From: Methanoregula sp. UBA247
GTDB taxonomy: Archaea; Halobacteriota; Methanomicrobia; Methanomicrobiales; Methanospirillaceae
Reading direction: 5' to 3'
DNA: 64,000 nt
Assembly: GCA_002495055.1 (NCBI GenBank)
Contig: DADR01000039.1
Coordinates: 35,388-99,387, forward strand
The notes under the pieces are model-generated. The model ran no database searches, was not told where the DNA came from, and saw only the letters and a program-made list of their open reading frames with translations. How positions within the stretch are numbered: position 1 is the first letter of the stretch; each line of letters starts with the position of its first letter. Positions 9,128-17,870 of the stretch are shown here, one piece after another. A program made the position numbers and the translations under genes.

Positions 9128-9859
9128 TTATTGCCGGGGTTTTTTCCCGCTTACAAAGATGTTATAAGCCAGCTGGGGAACACGCTTCTCCACAAATGGT
9201 TCGATCTTCTGAGCAAGAAGGAAGAGTGGATCAATCATATCAATATGGGCAAAGGAACACCATTTAACCTGAATATCTGAAAAACCGGCTTTAGTGAAGA
9301 GTTCATTCATTTCCACTTCATCATAATAATGTTCCCCGAAGTCCTTCATAACAACATGTTTCACGTTTATCTTCTCACCTATGTGGTAGATCGCCGGTAT
9401 TCCACGCGTGAGTAATTTCTTTCCCAGTGTACATAATGCAATTGAACCCCCGGGTTTCAGAACCCGGTATGCTTCACTCATCATAGATCTGGGATCCTTG
9501 ACATAACTGAATACAAGCAGGCTGGAGACCGCGTCAAATGAATTGTCACAAAACGGGATTTTTTCCCCGATCCCGATAGTGTAATCGCATGTTCTGCACC
9601 TGCGTCGTGCCTGTTCGATCATTTTTCTGCTGATATCGAGCCCGATGGCACTACCACCGGATTTAATATATCTGTCAACAAAGAGTCCTGTCCCGCATCC
9701 GATATCAAGGAGTTTTCCACCGTGCGGGAGAGCATTCATGATATGGGTACTGATATGTTTATGATAGGATCGTCCCCGGTGCTGGTCATAATGGTGATCA
9801 TACACATCGGCAATAGTATCGTAGTGCTCCTGAATTTTTATCTGCTTAACTGCACTCAT
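9128..9859 (-). CDS. class I SAM-dependent methyltransferase
   Basis: A 243-residue methyltransferase. Motif I is LLDIGCGTG near residue 50, followed by GLDISRKMIEQARRR (motif II) and FDAVSSLLVFSYVKDP (motif IV region), as in UbiE/COQ5-like enzymes. The substrate is unknown. The start overlaps the end of the RfcS-like gene by four bases (ATGA), so it is the last gene of the pantoate kinase operon; co-expression with CoA genes is seen, a shared function is not proven. Confidence 0.85.
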   Translation of the reverse strand: MSAVKQIKIQEHYDTIADVYDHHYDQHRGRSYHKHISTHIMNALPHGGKLLDIGCGTGLFVDRYIKSGGSAIGLDISRKMIEQARRRCRTCDYTIGIGEKIPFCDNSFDAVSSLLVFSYVKDPRSMMSEAYRVLKPGGSIALCTLGKKLLTRGIPAIYHIGEKINVKHVVMKDFGEHYYDEVEMNELFTKAGFSDIQVKWCSFAHIDMIDPLFLLAQKIEPFVEKRVPQLAYNIFVSGKKPRQ

Positions 9860-10851
9860 GTAAAGACCTCCTGGATTCCAGAGACAAATGCTCCGATCTG
9901 GACAAATTCATTATTTCCATGGCGTATGCGAAAATCAGCATTGGCAAGTGCAATTGCTAGGGCGGGATGATTATACTCGCGTTGTGCAATGGTACGTATT
10001 TCTGAGAATACTTCACTGCCGGTAAGTCCATAGTCGATCATCAGAGACTCCAGACGGCGGATCGCATTACGCACATCGCCTTTTTTTAGAGAATCAATAG
10101 CCGAAGCGGTTACATTTGCCGTTTCTGATTGGGCAATTGCAAAGAGATCCTTACATCGTCCCGCTTCAAGTGCAACCTGGAGCAGCAGGAGTGCTCGGCG
10201 CATGTCACCTTGTGCCACCTGGACAATCAGCTCAAGATCATCATCAGAACAGGGATGGATTTCTGATTTTTCCAATCCTCTGATTGTTCTGAGATGATGG
10301 AGCATAATTGTCTGATCGATTCGGGAGAAGAAAAGTGGCAGACAACGGGATGTAACCGGAGTGATAAGCGCACTTTGGTTAGTAGTTGTAAAGGCAAACC
10401 GGCATGTATTGCTTGTGCGTTCCATGATCCTTCTCAGGGCTTGCTGGGCATCCCTGGTGAGGGCATGTGCATCTTCAAAAACCATGAGCTTAAATTCTGC
10501 ATCAAGCGGCCGGAGTGAAGCGTACCACTTGATAATATATTTAAAATTCGTTATCAGAGACTGGTTTTTCTGGTAGAGATGAGCATATCGATCGTCCTGT
10601 TCAAGATACGCTTTTCCTTGTAAAAAGAGATCTGCCGTCTGGAAAACTGAGGTATTTAACTCCCAGTTATCCTTATACAGCATCTTTGCAAAGCATTCAA
10701 TCGCCGCACTTTTTCCTGTTCCATGCGGTCCCGAAAGAATCAGGTGAGGAATAGTTCTGGATGCTGCAAATGATGAGAGACGGTGGATTACCGGATCCTG
10801 ACCCACAATATCTGTTAGGATTTCCGGGCGATATTTCTCAATCCAGAGCAT
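9856..10851 (-). CDS. replication factor C small subunit paralogue
   Basis: A 331-residue AAA+ clamp-loader protein, second to the canonical RfcS at 21160-22128. Walker A reads SGPHGTGKS and the sensor and arginine-finger region SRC is kept, but the Walker B acidic box (LFLDEADAL in the canonical copy) is changed to MVFEDAHAL, and the body is divergent. Clamp loaders in some euryarchaea contain two kinds of small subunit; this may be a regulatory or weakly hydrolysing subunit. Its start lies 14 bases inside the end of the phosphopantothenate synthetase gene and its end overlaps the methyltransferase. Confidence 0.85.
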   Translation of the reverse strand: MLWIEKYRPEILTDIVGQDPVIHRLSSFAASRTIPHLILSGPHGTGKSAAIECFAKMLYKDNWELNTSVFQTADLFLQGKAYLEQDDRYAHLYQKNQSLITNFKYIIKWYASLRPLDAEFKLMVFEDAHALTRDAQQALRRIMERTSNTCRFAFTTTNQSALITPVTSRCLPLFFSRIDQTIMLHHLRTIRGLEKSEIHPCSDDDLELIVQVAQGDMRRALLLLQVALEAGRCKDLFAIAQSETANVTASAIDSLKKGDVRNAIRRLESLMIDYGLTGSEVFSEIRTIAQREYNHPALAIALANADFRIRHGNNEFVQIGAFVSGIQEVFT

Positions 10852-11569
10852 AGGATAACCTCTCAGTCATCTCACGTATTGCTTCTGTCAAAAGATAATG
10901 ATTGTCAACCCTGCTGATAAGTTTTACTTTTTTGGGCTCAGAAGTTTCTTGACAGGCTTGAGTAATTTGAGGAAGGGCACGGGTCAGTTCGTCCACAATC
11001 GTAAGAGTTGCAGAGCGAGCCGTACGGGAGAGGGGATTGAGATCGATAGCTATGACTGTTTTTCCCATGTTGACAAGAGCCTCACAGCGGTCTCCATCCT
11101 CAAGAGGTACGAGTACAACATCAGCTGAGAATATCCCTTCGCGACGGCACCAGGCCCGGTCATGAGAAAGAGGAAGTAACTGCTCCGCTTCGCCAGAAGA
11201 TACATCCACTCCCGACTCTCTGAGAAGATCTTCTATCTTTTTAACACGTGCTTCTGTCCGGTGAAAAAGGTTGACCTCGACGCGGGCTCCGGATGCCTTC
11301 TGCAATGCACAAATTTCATTTGCTGCAAGTGCAGCAGTATTCCCGTTAACTGAGATGATGGGGCATCGCGCAGTCTGGAGAAGTGCAGCGGCAGTCTGCT
11401 CGGCAATGAGGGCACTTCTGGTAGTCCGCTCTCCAATCAGGTAATCAAAGGCTTCACCGCGTCCATGGGCTGTCAATCCTTCCAAGGCAACAATACCCTG
11501 TTTAGCACATTGTGCGAGTCTCTCACGGGTTACAAGAGAGCGATAGCGGGGGTGATCAGCAGGTATCAT
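10838..11569 (-). CDS. 4-phosphopantoate--beta-alanine ligase (archaeal phosphopantothenate synthetase, DUF137)
   Basis: This protein belongs to the archaeal DUF137 family that joins 4-phosphopantoate and beta-alanine, replacing bacterial pantothenate synthetase. Visible family blocks are PADHPRYRSLVTRERL at the N-terminus, GLTAHGRGEAFDYLIGE, ISVNGNTAAL and VEVNLFHRTEAR, and later the DLNPLSRTAR segment. I place the start at the ATG at 11569, which overlaps the pantoate kinase stop as ATGA; a longer frame opens at 11593 but adds residues before the conserved start. It acts directly after pantoate kinase, the gene upstream. Confidence 0.93.
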   Translation of the reverse strand: MIPADHPRYRSLVTRERLAQCAKQGIVALEGLTAHGRGEAFDYLIGERTTRSALIAEQTAAALLQTARCPIISVNGNTAALAANEICALQKASGARVEVNLFHRTEARVKKIEDLLRESGVDVSSGEAEQLLPLSHDRAWCRREGIFSADVVLVPLEDGDRCEALVNMGKTVIAIDLNPLSRTARSATLTIVDELTRALPQITQACQETSEPKKVKLISRVDNHYLLTEAIREMTERLSYALD

Positions 11570-12429
11570 ATCGGATCCTCCAAAATATGGCATCCGGTAG
11601 CTGATATACGAAATTCATATACATGACCAAAAGGTAAAAGTACCCCCCGTGCTTTCCTGCCAAAAGCAAATATCCCATTACCCAGCATTGTCATACTCGA
11701 GAGTACTCCTGCAGCATCACAGATCCGGGTCACATCTCTTACCTCCTTAGTAATAAGACCACTCATGTCGGCAAAACGGCGAGAGAGAGTGAAAAAATCC
11801 TCTTTACTTTCTGGTATCGTATCGGGAAAAGCGGAGGATACGCGATCCATATGCGCTGATGATCCTAAAACTGTCGGAGTATGAATTGATCCGAAACTTA
11901 CTGCATACAATGGCTCAGGCATGTCAAATCTCCGTTCAATCAATCCATGGATCCCTGGACCAGATCTGGTGACCCTGCCTCCTCCCTGACATGCTGCTAC
12001 ATCCCCTAGTCCAGTTTGGTGAGTAACCTCTGCGGCATGAGCATGCTGTGCTATTTCCTCTGTATCCATTCCCATATCATAAAGATGGTTCAGAGCAGTG
12101 ATGGTTGCAAGCAGCGCCGCAGCAGAGAGGCCGAATCCGGCACCAATCGGTAGTACACATTCAGTGACAACCGATGCGGTCACATTAAGATTTTTCATGA
12201 CATCCTCGAGCAATGGTGATCCGGAAGAAACCACATATGGCGTTCCCCCGTAACTTTTACGCTTTATACAAACCGATGTTCGATTTGCGGGTTCAACGGT
12301 TGCAGTTACACCTTCACTGATAACTACTCCGGCACCGATACTCCCGGTAGTTGCAATCGTTTCTCCTTCTATTCTTTTAAAATAGCCTGAAATGTGACCC
12401 GGACAGAATGCAACTACGTGAGGCTTCAT
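11566..12429 (-). CDS. pantoate kinase (GHMP family, archaeal CoA pathway)
   Basis: A 287-residue GHMP kinase that phosphorylates pantoate, the archaeal route to 4'-phosphopantothenate. The GHMP ATP loop is LPIGAGFGLSAAALLAT (near residue 100) and the C-terminal glycine motif is MLGNGIFAFG. The N-terminal CPGHISGYF is typical of the archaeal pantoate kinase group. The ATG at 12429 is chosen over a GTG four codons earlier. It heads an overlapping operon with phosphopantothenate synthetase, the RfcS paralogue and the methyltransferase. Confidence 0.92.
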   Translation of the reverse strand: MKPHVVAFCPGHISGYFKRIEGETIATTGSIGAGVVISEGVTATVEPANRTSVCIKRKSYGGTPYVVSSGSPLLEDVMKNLNVTASVVTECVLPIGAGFGLSAAALLATITALNHLYDMGMDTEEIAQHAHAAEVTHQTGLGDVAACQGGGRVTRSGPGIHGLIERRFDMPEPLYAVSFGSIHTPTVLGSSAHMDRVSSAFPDTIPESKEDFFTLSRRFADMSGLITKEVRDVTRICDAAGVLSSMTMLGNGIFAFGRKARGVLLPFGHVYEFRISATGCHILEDPI

Positions 12430-12544
12430 GGATTGATGCACGTTTTTTTTTTATAATGAAGATAGGGTGTTTTCCTTCTTTAAAGAATCCTGATGAGCGA
12501 ATGTCAGTGCAATAAAAAATGATATGACTAAAGGGATTTTAAAA

Positions 12545-13384
12545 TCATGAAGTATTTTGAGGCGCTTCTCTTTTTTGAAGGTCACGAAGAATCCTACGGA
12601 TATGTCCGATGTTGATTGTTCGTGTAGTGAGCAGACAGATGTAATTATCGGAGTATGGTGCGATGATCACATTCCCCTCAGGTATCTGGAGGGTCAGATG
12701 TACAAAAGATCCCCAATTGAGCAGATGAGTACTTTTTTTTGCAGTTGCAAGCATATTCCTCGCAATTTTTAACATGGGTTCGCTGTCTGCATCACCCATC
12801 ATCATGATATTGCGTTTGTTATCGAAAACTAAAACAGCCACAATACCATTCAGGTTCTTAATCTGCGAAAATATTTTTAAATCCGGCTCATCGCAGACTA
12901 CAGGTTGTGGTACAATCGCTCTATCCCCGTCAGTATTAACCTCTTGAGAAAAAATGACCTTATCAGGTATTGCTTTCTCAGGGATGAGTTCGGGAACTGG
13001 CGCATATTGATGGGGAGATTGCGGAGTTTGTTCAATAATTACCGTACTGGAAATATCCGGTCCTTTTGTAATCTCCGGTTCGTCCTCTTCAACATTGCAT
13101 AGTTTCAGCGCTATGGCAAATTCTTCTGGAGTATATTTACACAGATTAAATTCCAAAATGGGGTGCGATTTAAAATAATCAAGCGCGGAATGCCCCTTCA
13201 GCTCAATTGTACCATGTTTGAAATAATGTACTACCGGTTTTCCTTTTTTTATCAGAATGAAACCTTCTCCATCCTGAATCACTACCCGGACCAAACCGAT
13301 GAAGCGTACCGTATGGGAACTTATCCACGTCGGTGGTGCCTGCATCCATCCGAGACTTTTTCCTTCAGGTAACTGTTCCATCAT
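12545..13384 (-). CDS. two-domain protein with DUF2226-like N-terminus and roadblock-like C-terminus
   Basis: A 279-residue cytosolic protein. The N-terminal 110 residues form a small beta-rich domain (VVIQDGEGFILIKKGKPVVH), a Pro/Glu-rich linker runs from about 115 to 170, and the C-terminal part (EPDLKIFSQIKNLNGIVAVLVFD onward, read here in pieces) resembles roadblock/LC7 sensors that partner small GTPases or signal proteins. Its start overlaps the stop of the upstream roadblock gene as ATGA. The function is not known; assignment rests on pattern rather than a firm signature. Confidence 0.6.
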   Translation of the reverse strand: MMEQLPEGKSLGWMQAPPTWISSHTVRFIGLVRVVIQDGEGFILIKKGKPVVHYFKHGTIELKGHSALDYFKSHPILEFNLCKYTPEEFAIALKLCNVEEDEPEITKGPDISSTVIIEQTPQSPHQYAPVPELIPEKAIPDKVIFSQEVNTDGDRAIVPQPVVCDEPDLKIFSQIKNLNGIVAVLVFDNKRNIMMMGDADSEPMLKIARNMLATAKKSTHLLNWGSFVHLTLQIPEGNVIIAPYSDNYICLLTTRTINIGHIRRILRDLQKREAPQNTS

Positions 13385-13749
13385 AGGAGTGATACAATTT
13401 CTTCTTTATTCTTTTTTATTTCAAAGGTAATCCGTCCGATATTTGCAGTATTCTGTGCAATAATAAGTAAAAAAAACTCTTCCCTGAGTGGCGAAATGTG
13501 GATGAAATAATCTGAAAATTCCATAAACACCATGAAAATAGGGGAATTGCCGAAATTATCTGCGGTGGCTTTTGAATCTGCCATAAGGGTTGACAACGCT
13601 GTAATAAAGTTATCATCATATTCTAAACCCGATTTAATACTCTCAATAATTTCACCATTGTCCTTGATGATTATCACTCCTCGGACATCGTGAAGGATGA
13701 GAATCTTATTCAGGATTTTCTTGAGCACGGGTATCCCCTTTCCGATCAT
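13381..13749 (-). CDS. roadblock/LC7 domain protein
   Basis: A 122-residue single-domain protein with the roadblock/LC7 order helix-strand-strand-helix-strands: LNKILILHDVRGVIIIKDNG, then a central helix with ITALSTLMADSKATADN and two strands MVFMEFSDYFIHISPL and FFLLIIAQ. Such domains dimerise and regulate small GTPases such as MglA or chemosensory modules. No GTPase is adjacent here; the partner may be the next gene, which it overlaps by four bases, or the HAMP membrane protein upstream. Confidence 0.7.
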   Translation of the reverse strand: MIGKGIPVLKKILNKILILHDVRGVIIIKDNGEIIESIKSGLEYDDNFITALSTLMADSKATADNFGNSPIFMVFMEFSDYFIHISPLREEFFLLIIAQNTANIGRITFEIKKNKEEIVSLL

Positions 13750-13893
13750 CGAATACTATCTCAGAATAATCAGGTTATAAACCAACCCGGAGTTCCTTTG
13801 AATATCCTGGTATCCTGAAGTCTTTTTACGTTTCATGGTTGACTATTTCTGGTATTACAATAGTTGTATTGCCACCTTTTTTGTCATTCGTTT

Positions 13894-14319
13894 TCATTCG
13901 TTTTCTTCTTTTGCCAAAGTATCGAGGATTTTATAGGTATTGATCATTCGGTTGAATGCCTTCTGGAGCTCGCCAATCTCATCGTTGCTGAGCAATTCAA
14001 TCTCTGGATCCATCAACTCTCCGGTACTCATACTGGTTGCAATTTCAGATAATCTTACGATCGGGTTTGTAATACTGCTGGCGAGGAAAAAACTCCACAT
14101 AACAACGACTGAAAGGGTAACGAGCGTCAGAACAAAGATACTGTTTGGCAGTCCTATATTTGTAACGATACTGGTAGTGCCCCCCATTGAAACGATCCCG
14201 AGAAGGATCATCGGAATCATAGAAACAAAGAGCATACTCACCATGAGCTTATAGAAAATGGGGATCTGGAGAGAAAAGCCACTGTGTACAGGTTTCGGCT
14301 CTTTTTTTGTGGTAGACAT
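13894..14319 (-). CDS. membrane protein with HAMP domain
   Basis: A 141-residue protein with two membrane helices (about residues 22-45 and 58-80) joined by a short extracytoplasmic loop, followed by a HAMP domain (SSITNPIVRLSEIATSMSTGEL through EIGELQKAFNRMI, given in part). It ends soon after HAMP with no kinase or methyl-accepting domain, so it is either a minimal signal relay or a truncated receptor. The neighbouring roadblock genes on the same strand suggest a small signalling unit, separated by 144 bases from them. Confidence 0.78.
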   Translation of the reverse strand: MSTTKKEPKPVHSGFSLQIPIFYKLMVSMLFVSMIPMILLGIVSMGGTTSIVTNIGLPNSIFVLTLVTLSVVVMWSFFLASSITNPIVRLSEIATSMSTGELMDPEIELLSNDEIGELQKAFNRMINTYKILDTLAKEENE

Positions 14320-14464
14320 ACACGACTATTGAGTTATTTACCTTAAATAAATTTCGAGTACATATATTCATTGGTTATCCGAAGTGTTGAAATTTTTCTT
14401 TAAAATGAAAAATTTTTAATAAAACACTCTTTTTTGCGCGCAAGGTTCAATTCTATATGAGAAA

Positions 14465-15616
14465 TCAACCGAAATTCACCAACACAGCATTCCAGATTGC
14501 AATGGCAATTTCATCTTTTGATCCGCTCACGGTTAATTCCCCGTTCCGGGTCAGGATCTCATATTCCCCACTGGAGCTTCCCATGCTTTCCGGTGCGTTC
14601 ATCAGCACCATCGCAACACCTTGACCAATCATCGCTTTTGCCATCTTCTTTTGAGTTCTGCCGAGCTTGAATGCGATGATCAGACAATGATATTTCTGAA
14701 TCACTTCGGAGAGTATTTTCGGGAGAGGTTCAAGTAAAAGATTAACTGGTTTGCCACTCGGGATTTTCCCTTTTACTTTTATCGATGCGAAATCAGAAAT
14801 TGCAGCCGCACTGATATAAATGTCCGCGCCGCTTTCAGAGAAACAGCGATGTACTGCACATCGCATTTCCTCTGCGGTTTCCACAAAAATATTGTTCACG
14901 CAGGGAAACGTATCCCGGTGGATTACGGTAACCTCAGCACCAAGCCGGAACGCCTGGAGCGCGAGTGCCCTCCCCATCTGTCCGCTGGAGCGTGTTGTGA
15001 GTACGCGGATTTCATCAACCGGTTCGCGGCATGGCCCGCTGGTAATAATTACTTTTTTGCCTGAAAGGGCCGCTCCCAGAACGGCACGCTCGCAGCGGAG
15101 GACAATTTCTTCGCAGTCTGCAATCTTTGCTTTTCCCTCTTCAATACGGGGATCAACGATCTCCACACCCCATTGTTTCAGTTTTACGATATTTTCGATA
15201 ACCCCAGGGTGGCGATACATACTGTGATGCATCGCAGGTACTACGATAACGGGTTTTTGGCTGCCAAGTGCTGTTGTGGCAAAGGTGGTAACTGGAGTAT
15301 CATCGATCCCACAGGCAATTTTACTGATCGTGTTTGCTGTACAGGGAGCAATCAGTAAAAGATCGGCACTTCCCCCCTCCCCGCAATACGTTATATGCTC
15401 GACCCAGCCAGATAACCTCGTGATGGTCTCTCTCCCACTGGCATATGTCAGTGCATCCGAATGGATAATGCCTGACGCTGCATGACTCATTACCGGCTGT
15501 ACCACTGCTCCACACCTGCGAAGCGAATGTATCAGTTTCACCACTTCGACGGCAGCTATACTCCCGGTCACAGCGACGATTATCTGTTTTCCGGCAAGCG
15601 TTTGGACGAGGGTCAT
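14465..15616 (-). CDS. coaBC: bifunctional phosphopantothenoylcysteine decarboxylase/phosphopantothenate--cysteine ligase
   Basis: A 383-residue CoaBC enzyme that makes phosphopantothenoylcysteine and decarboxylates it to 4'-phosphopantetheine. The N-terminal flavoprotein half has VTGSIAAVEVVKLIHSL and the PCTANTISKIACGIDDTPVTT block; the C-terminal synthetase half starts near residue 190 with ITSGPCREPVDEIRVLTTRS and SSGQMGRALA. Overlaps Taw2 by four bases (ATGA). It is the third CoA gene of the window, in a different operon from pantoate kinase. Confidence 0.95.
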   Translation of the reverse strand: MTLVQTLAGKQIIVAVTGSIAAVEVVKLIHSLRRCGAVVQPVMSHAASGIIHSDALTYASGRETITRLSGWVEHITYCGEGGSADLLLIAPCTANTISKIACGIDDTPVTTFATTALGSQKPVIVVPAMHHSMYRHPGVIENIVKLKQWGVEIVDPRIEEGKAKIADCEEIVLRCERAVLGAALSGKKVIITSGPCREPVDEIRVLTTRSSGQMGRALALQAFRLGAEVTVIHRDTFPCVNNIFVETAEEMRCAVHRCFSESGADIYISAAAISDFASIKVKGKIPSGKPVNLLLEPLPKILSEVIQKYHCLIIAFKLGRTQKKMAKAMIGQGVAMVLMNAPESMGSSSGEYEILTRNGELTVSGSKDEIAIAIWNAVLVNFG

Positions 15617-16491
15617 AAAATGGTCACATCCTGCACCATGTGCCAGGTATGTGGGCGGTATTTCTTGACTTTATGTACGTGTATTAATGCAGAAAAACCT
15701 GCGCCCTCTACCTGCTCATTTATCTGTTCTTCGACGGTTCCTATACTATGAAGATGAATGATGCTCCCGTCGCGCACATGCAAAAGAGCTGAAGGCAGCA
15801 TTGATATTGCATTAAAATGTCCCATCACGATCCGGTCATAGATTCCGGTTAACAGATCCCGGCAATCTCCCAATGAACTATAGATACGACTGGAAAGACC
15901 ATTACCGTGTATATTCCGGTTCAGGTAATCGAATGCGACCGGATTAATCTCCATTGCATGAACCCTTGCGCCGCTGCCAGCCATTGGTATGGTAAAATAC
16001 CCGATACCGGCAAACATATCAGCAACTCTTTCAGCTGTTTCACTTTCGTGTATGAGCCGGGCAATCCGCATTTTTTCGTTTCGGTTTCCCTGCGCAAACA
16101 TCACTTTACCGGGATCAAGAATATATGTGTACCCGTTCTCACGGTGTTGAACTTCTCCGGCATCTCCCCAGAGGACCTGTGTTCCTGGGGTTCGTGTAAC
16201 ATCATGAAGGGATTCAATCCAGAGCACCCCCCTGGGGCGACGGAAACCCACAATCTCATCAACGTCATTCCGGCTGGGTTTTTCACCATGGATAACTGCA
16301 ACATCCCCAATCATAAAAAAACCTTTTCCCTGGTACAGCAATCGTGGGGAAATTTCACAATCACAGACATCTTCGTTTCTGACAGGCACCCATGCAGTAT
16401 CCCCCTCAATAAACAGTCTCCGTGTACGGTCAATCCAGTCCTCGTTGACGATCTCTCTGATTCTACCTTTTGGTACTGCTCTTACCCGCAT
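15613..16491 (-). CDS. taw2: Trm5/Taw2-like tRNA modification enzyme (wybutosine pathway)
   Basis: A 292-residue class I SAM enzyme of the Trm5/TYW2 group. The SAM loop is ADMFAGIGYFTIPMA (near residue 135), followed by MEINPVAFDYLNRN. The block DRIVMGHFNAISMLPSALLHVRDG carries MGHF in place of the NLP of Trm5 methyltransferases, which points to Taw2, the 3-amino-3-carboxypropyl transferase acting on guanosine 37 of tRNA-Phe. Three bases separate it from nmd3 upstream, and it overlaps coaBC. A Trm5 role cannot be fully excluded. Confidence 0.8.
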   Translation of the reverse strand: MRVRAVPKGRIREIVNEDWIDRTRRLFIEGDTAWVPVRNEDVCDCEISPRLLYQGKGFFMIGDVAVIHGEKPSRNDVDEIVGFRRPRGVLWIESLHDVTRTPGTQVLWGDAGEVQHRENGYTYILDPGKVMFAQGNRNEKMRIARLIHESETAERVADMFAGIGYFTIPMAGSGARVHAMEINPVAFDYLNRNIHGNGLSSRIYSSLGDCRDLLTGIYDRIVMGHFNAISMLPSALLHVRDGSIIHLHSIGTVEEQINEQVEGAGFSALIHVHKVKKYRPHTWHMVQDVTIL

Positions 16492-16494
16492 TGT

Positions 16495-17535
16495 TTACCC
16501 GACCACGATGAGTTGATCGCCATCACGAAGGATAAGCACGTTCTGCCCGGCTTTAACATCAAGCCACTTCAGTTTCCCGAATTCTTTTGTCTGGCAGGTT
16601 GCAGGATCAAGAACGCCCAGGATACGGGCATCAGCATATGCCACCAGTGCTGGCTCAGCATTCCGTAAATTCCCTATAAGGCGTTCAACATCCTCCTCAC
16701 GTACCGTTCTTGGTGCACCTTCGGTAAGATCAAGAACCTTAAGATGATTTGACTCAACTCGAACCACTTCAAGATACCGCCCCCGGCTCAGCACAACATC
16801 CTGCTTCTGGAACCGTGGAAGGCGTACGGAATAGGTGATACGGTAGAGTTGTCTCCCGTTTTTTTCACCAACCAGTTTTGGATGTGTGGTGAATCTGCCC
16901 CCGAGCTGTGCAATTATTCCCTGAGAGATAAGTGTCCCGATATGCTGGGATCCAACGGTTATGTCCAGACCTTCCTTCGTCTCGTTCATGTCCGAGATGA
17001 ATGAAAGCCGTTCCCCCCCGGCCTGCAGGGAGTCTTCCACAGCCTGTGCAATTCCTGCAGCCATCTGCACTTCGAACGTACTCGGGGACCTCCCATCAGC
17101 GCGGACCTGCACATTCCCCTCATAATAACTCCCGCTTATCCGGTTACAGCGATCGCACTGTTCTTTATGCCAGATAAGTTCAACGCTACATGTGCCTTCA
17201 ACAGGTGTATTATAGAGTAATCCTCTCATCACAATTGTTGCTGTTGAGCGGTTCAGCGTATTGTCCTGAATAGTTACATCCATTGATGGTTTCTTGACAT
17301 CCGGATGGAAGTGGACTGCAGTCTTTGCGAGTTCAGGTGCCAGAACGGCACGTTCGTGTTCAGTATCTGTCCATGTGTTTACCTGTTTTAACGCACCACA
17401 ACTCGGACAATGGGTACTCTTCACGCGTCGATCACATTCAAACCATGGTGTATTTCCAATCCTGCACTGGTTGCATAATCCCTCATGTTCCATGGGCTTT
17501 CCGCATTTAGGGCAGAAAAAATCCTGAATACTCAT
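16495..17535 (-). CDS. nmd3: archaeal NMD3-like ribosomal protein
   Basis: A 346-residue homologue of NMD3, which in eukaryotes escorts the 60S subunit. The N-terminal zinc knuckles are visible (FCPKCGKP, LCNQC, HCPSCGAL), and a fourth pair occurs in EQCDRCNRISGSYYEG. The C-terminal half is beta-rich with no enzyme motif. In archaea it is thought to act in large-subunit biogenesis or translation. It overlaps the DUF424 gene by four bases and precedes taw2, a coherent translation operon. Confidence 0.9.
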   Translation of the reverse strand: MSIQDFFCPKCGKPMEHEGLCNQCRIGNTPWFECDRRVKSTHCPSCGALKQVNTWTDTEHERAVLAPELAKTAVHFHPDVKKPSMDVTIQDNTLNRSTATIVMRGLLYNTPVEGTCSVELIWHKEQCDRCNRISGSYYEGNVQVRADGRSPSTFEVQMAAGIAQAVEDSLQAGGERLSFISDMNETKEGLDITVGSQHIGTLISQGIIAQLGGRFTTHPKLVGEKNGRQLYRITYSVRLPRFQKQDVVLSRGRYLEVVRVESNHLKVLDLTEGAPRTVREEDVERLIGNLRNAEPALVAYADARILGVLDPATCQTKEFGKLKWLDVKAGQNVLILRDGDQLIVVG

Positions 17536-17825
17536 AAGGAATAGACCTGTGCATGGGGTATTTTCCCGATCATTATACAGCCTGACGGACTGACGAGTCC
17601 CATGTCAATAGCAATACCTACTGAACGTTTGCCTATCAGGTTGATGTTACCTGCTTTTTTCAATGTGGCTCTCACCATTTCTTCACTGGCAGGGCAGTTG
17701 CCGTAGAACCATTCGGTGACTTTGACGGAAAGGTCGCCGTGACTGATAGTAGTGTTCAACAATTCGCGATCGCACACGGCCACGATATCACCAGTACCTG
17801 GTGAACAATGAACCTTCAAAAACAT
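17532..17825 (-). CDS. DUF424 family protein
   Basis: A 97-residue archaeal DUF424 protein, with FLKVHCSPGTGDIVAVCD at the N-terminus and NLIGKRSVGIAIDMGL in the second half. The family is small, archaeal and usually lies beside translation factors and NMD3, as here. No reaction is known. It is the first gene of the minus-strand operon DUF424-nmd3-taw2-coaBC. Confidence 0.9.
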   Translation of the reverse strand: MFLKVHCSPGTGDIVAVCDRELLNTTISHGDLSVKVTEWFYGNCPASEEMVRATLKKAGNINLIGKRSVGIAIDMGLVSPSGCIMIGKIPHAQVYSL

Positions 17826-17870
17826 TGAATATCAATTGGTGGGGTGGAATAAAAAAGGTGAGTTGGAATT

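Noticed and set aside
15907..16668. Long 253-codon plus-strand frame
   Set aside because: It is antisense to taw2 and nmd3, which have clear motifs; the frame has shadow-like composition.
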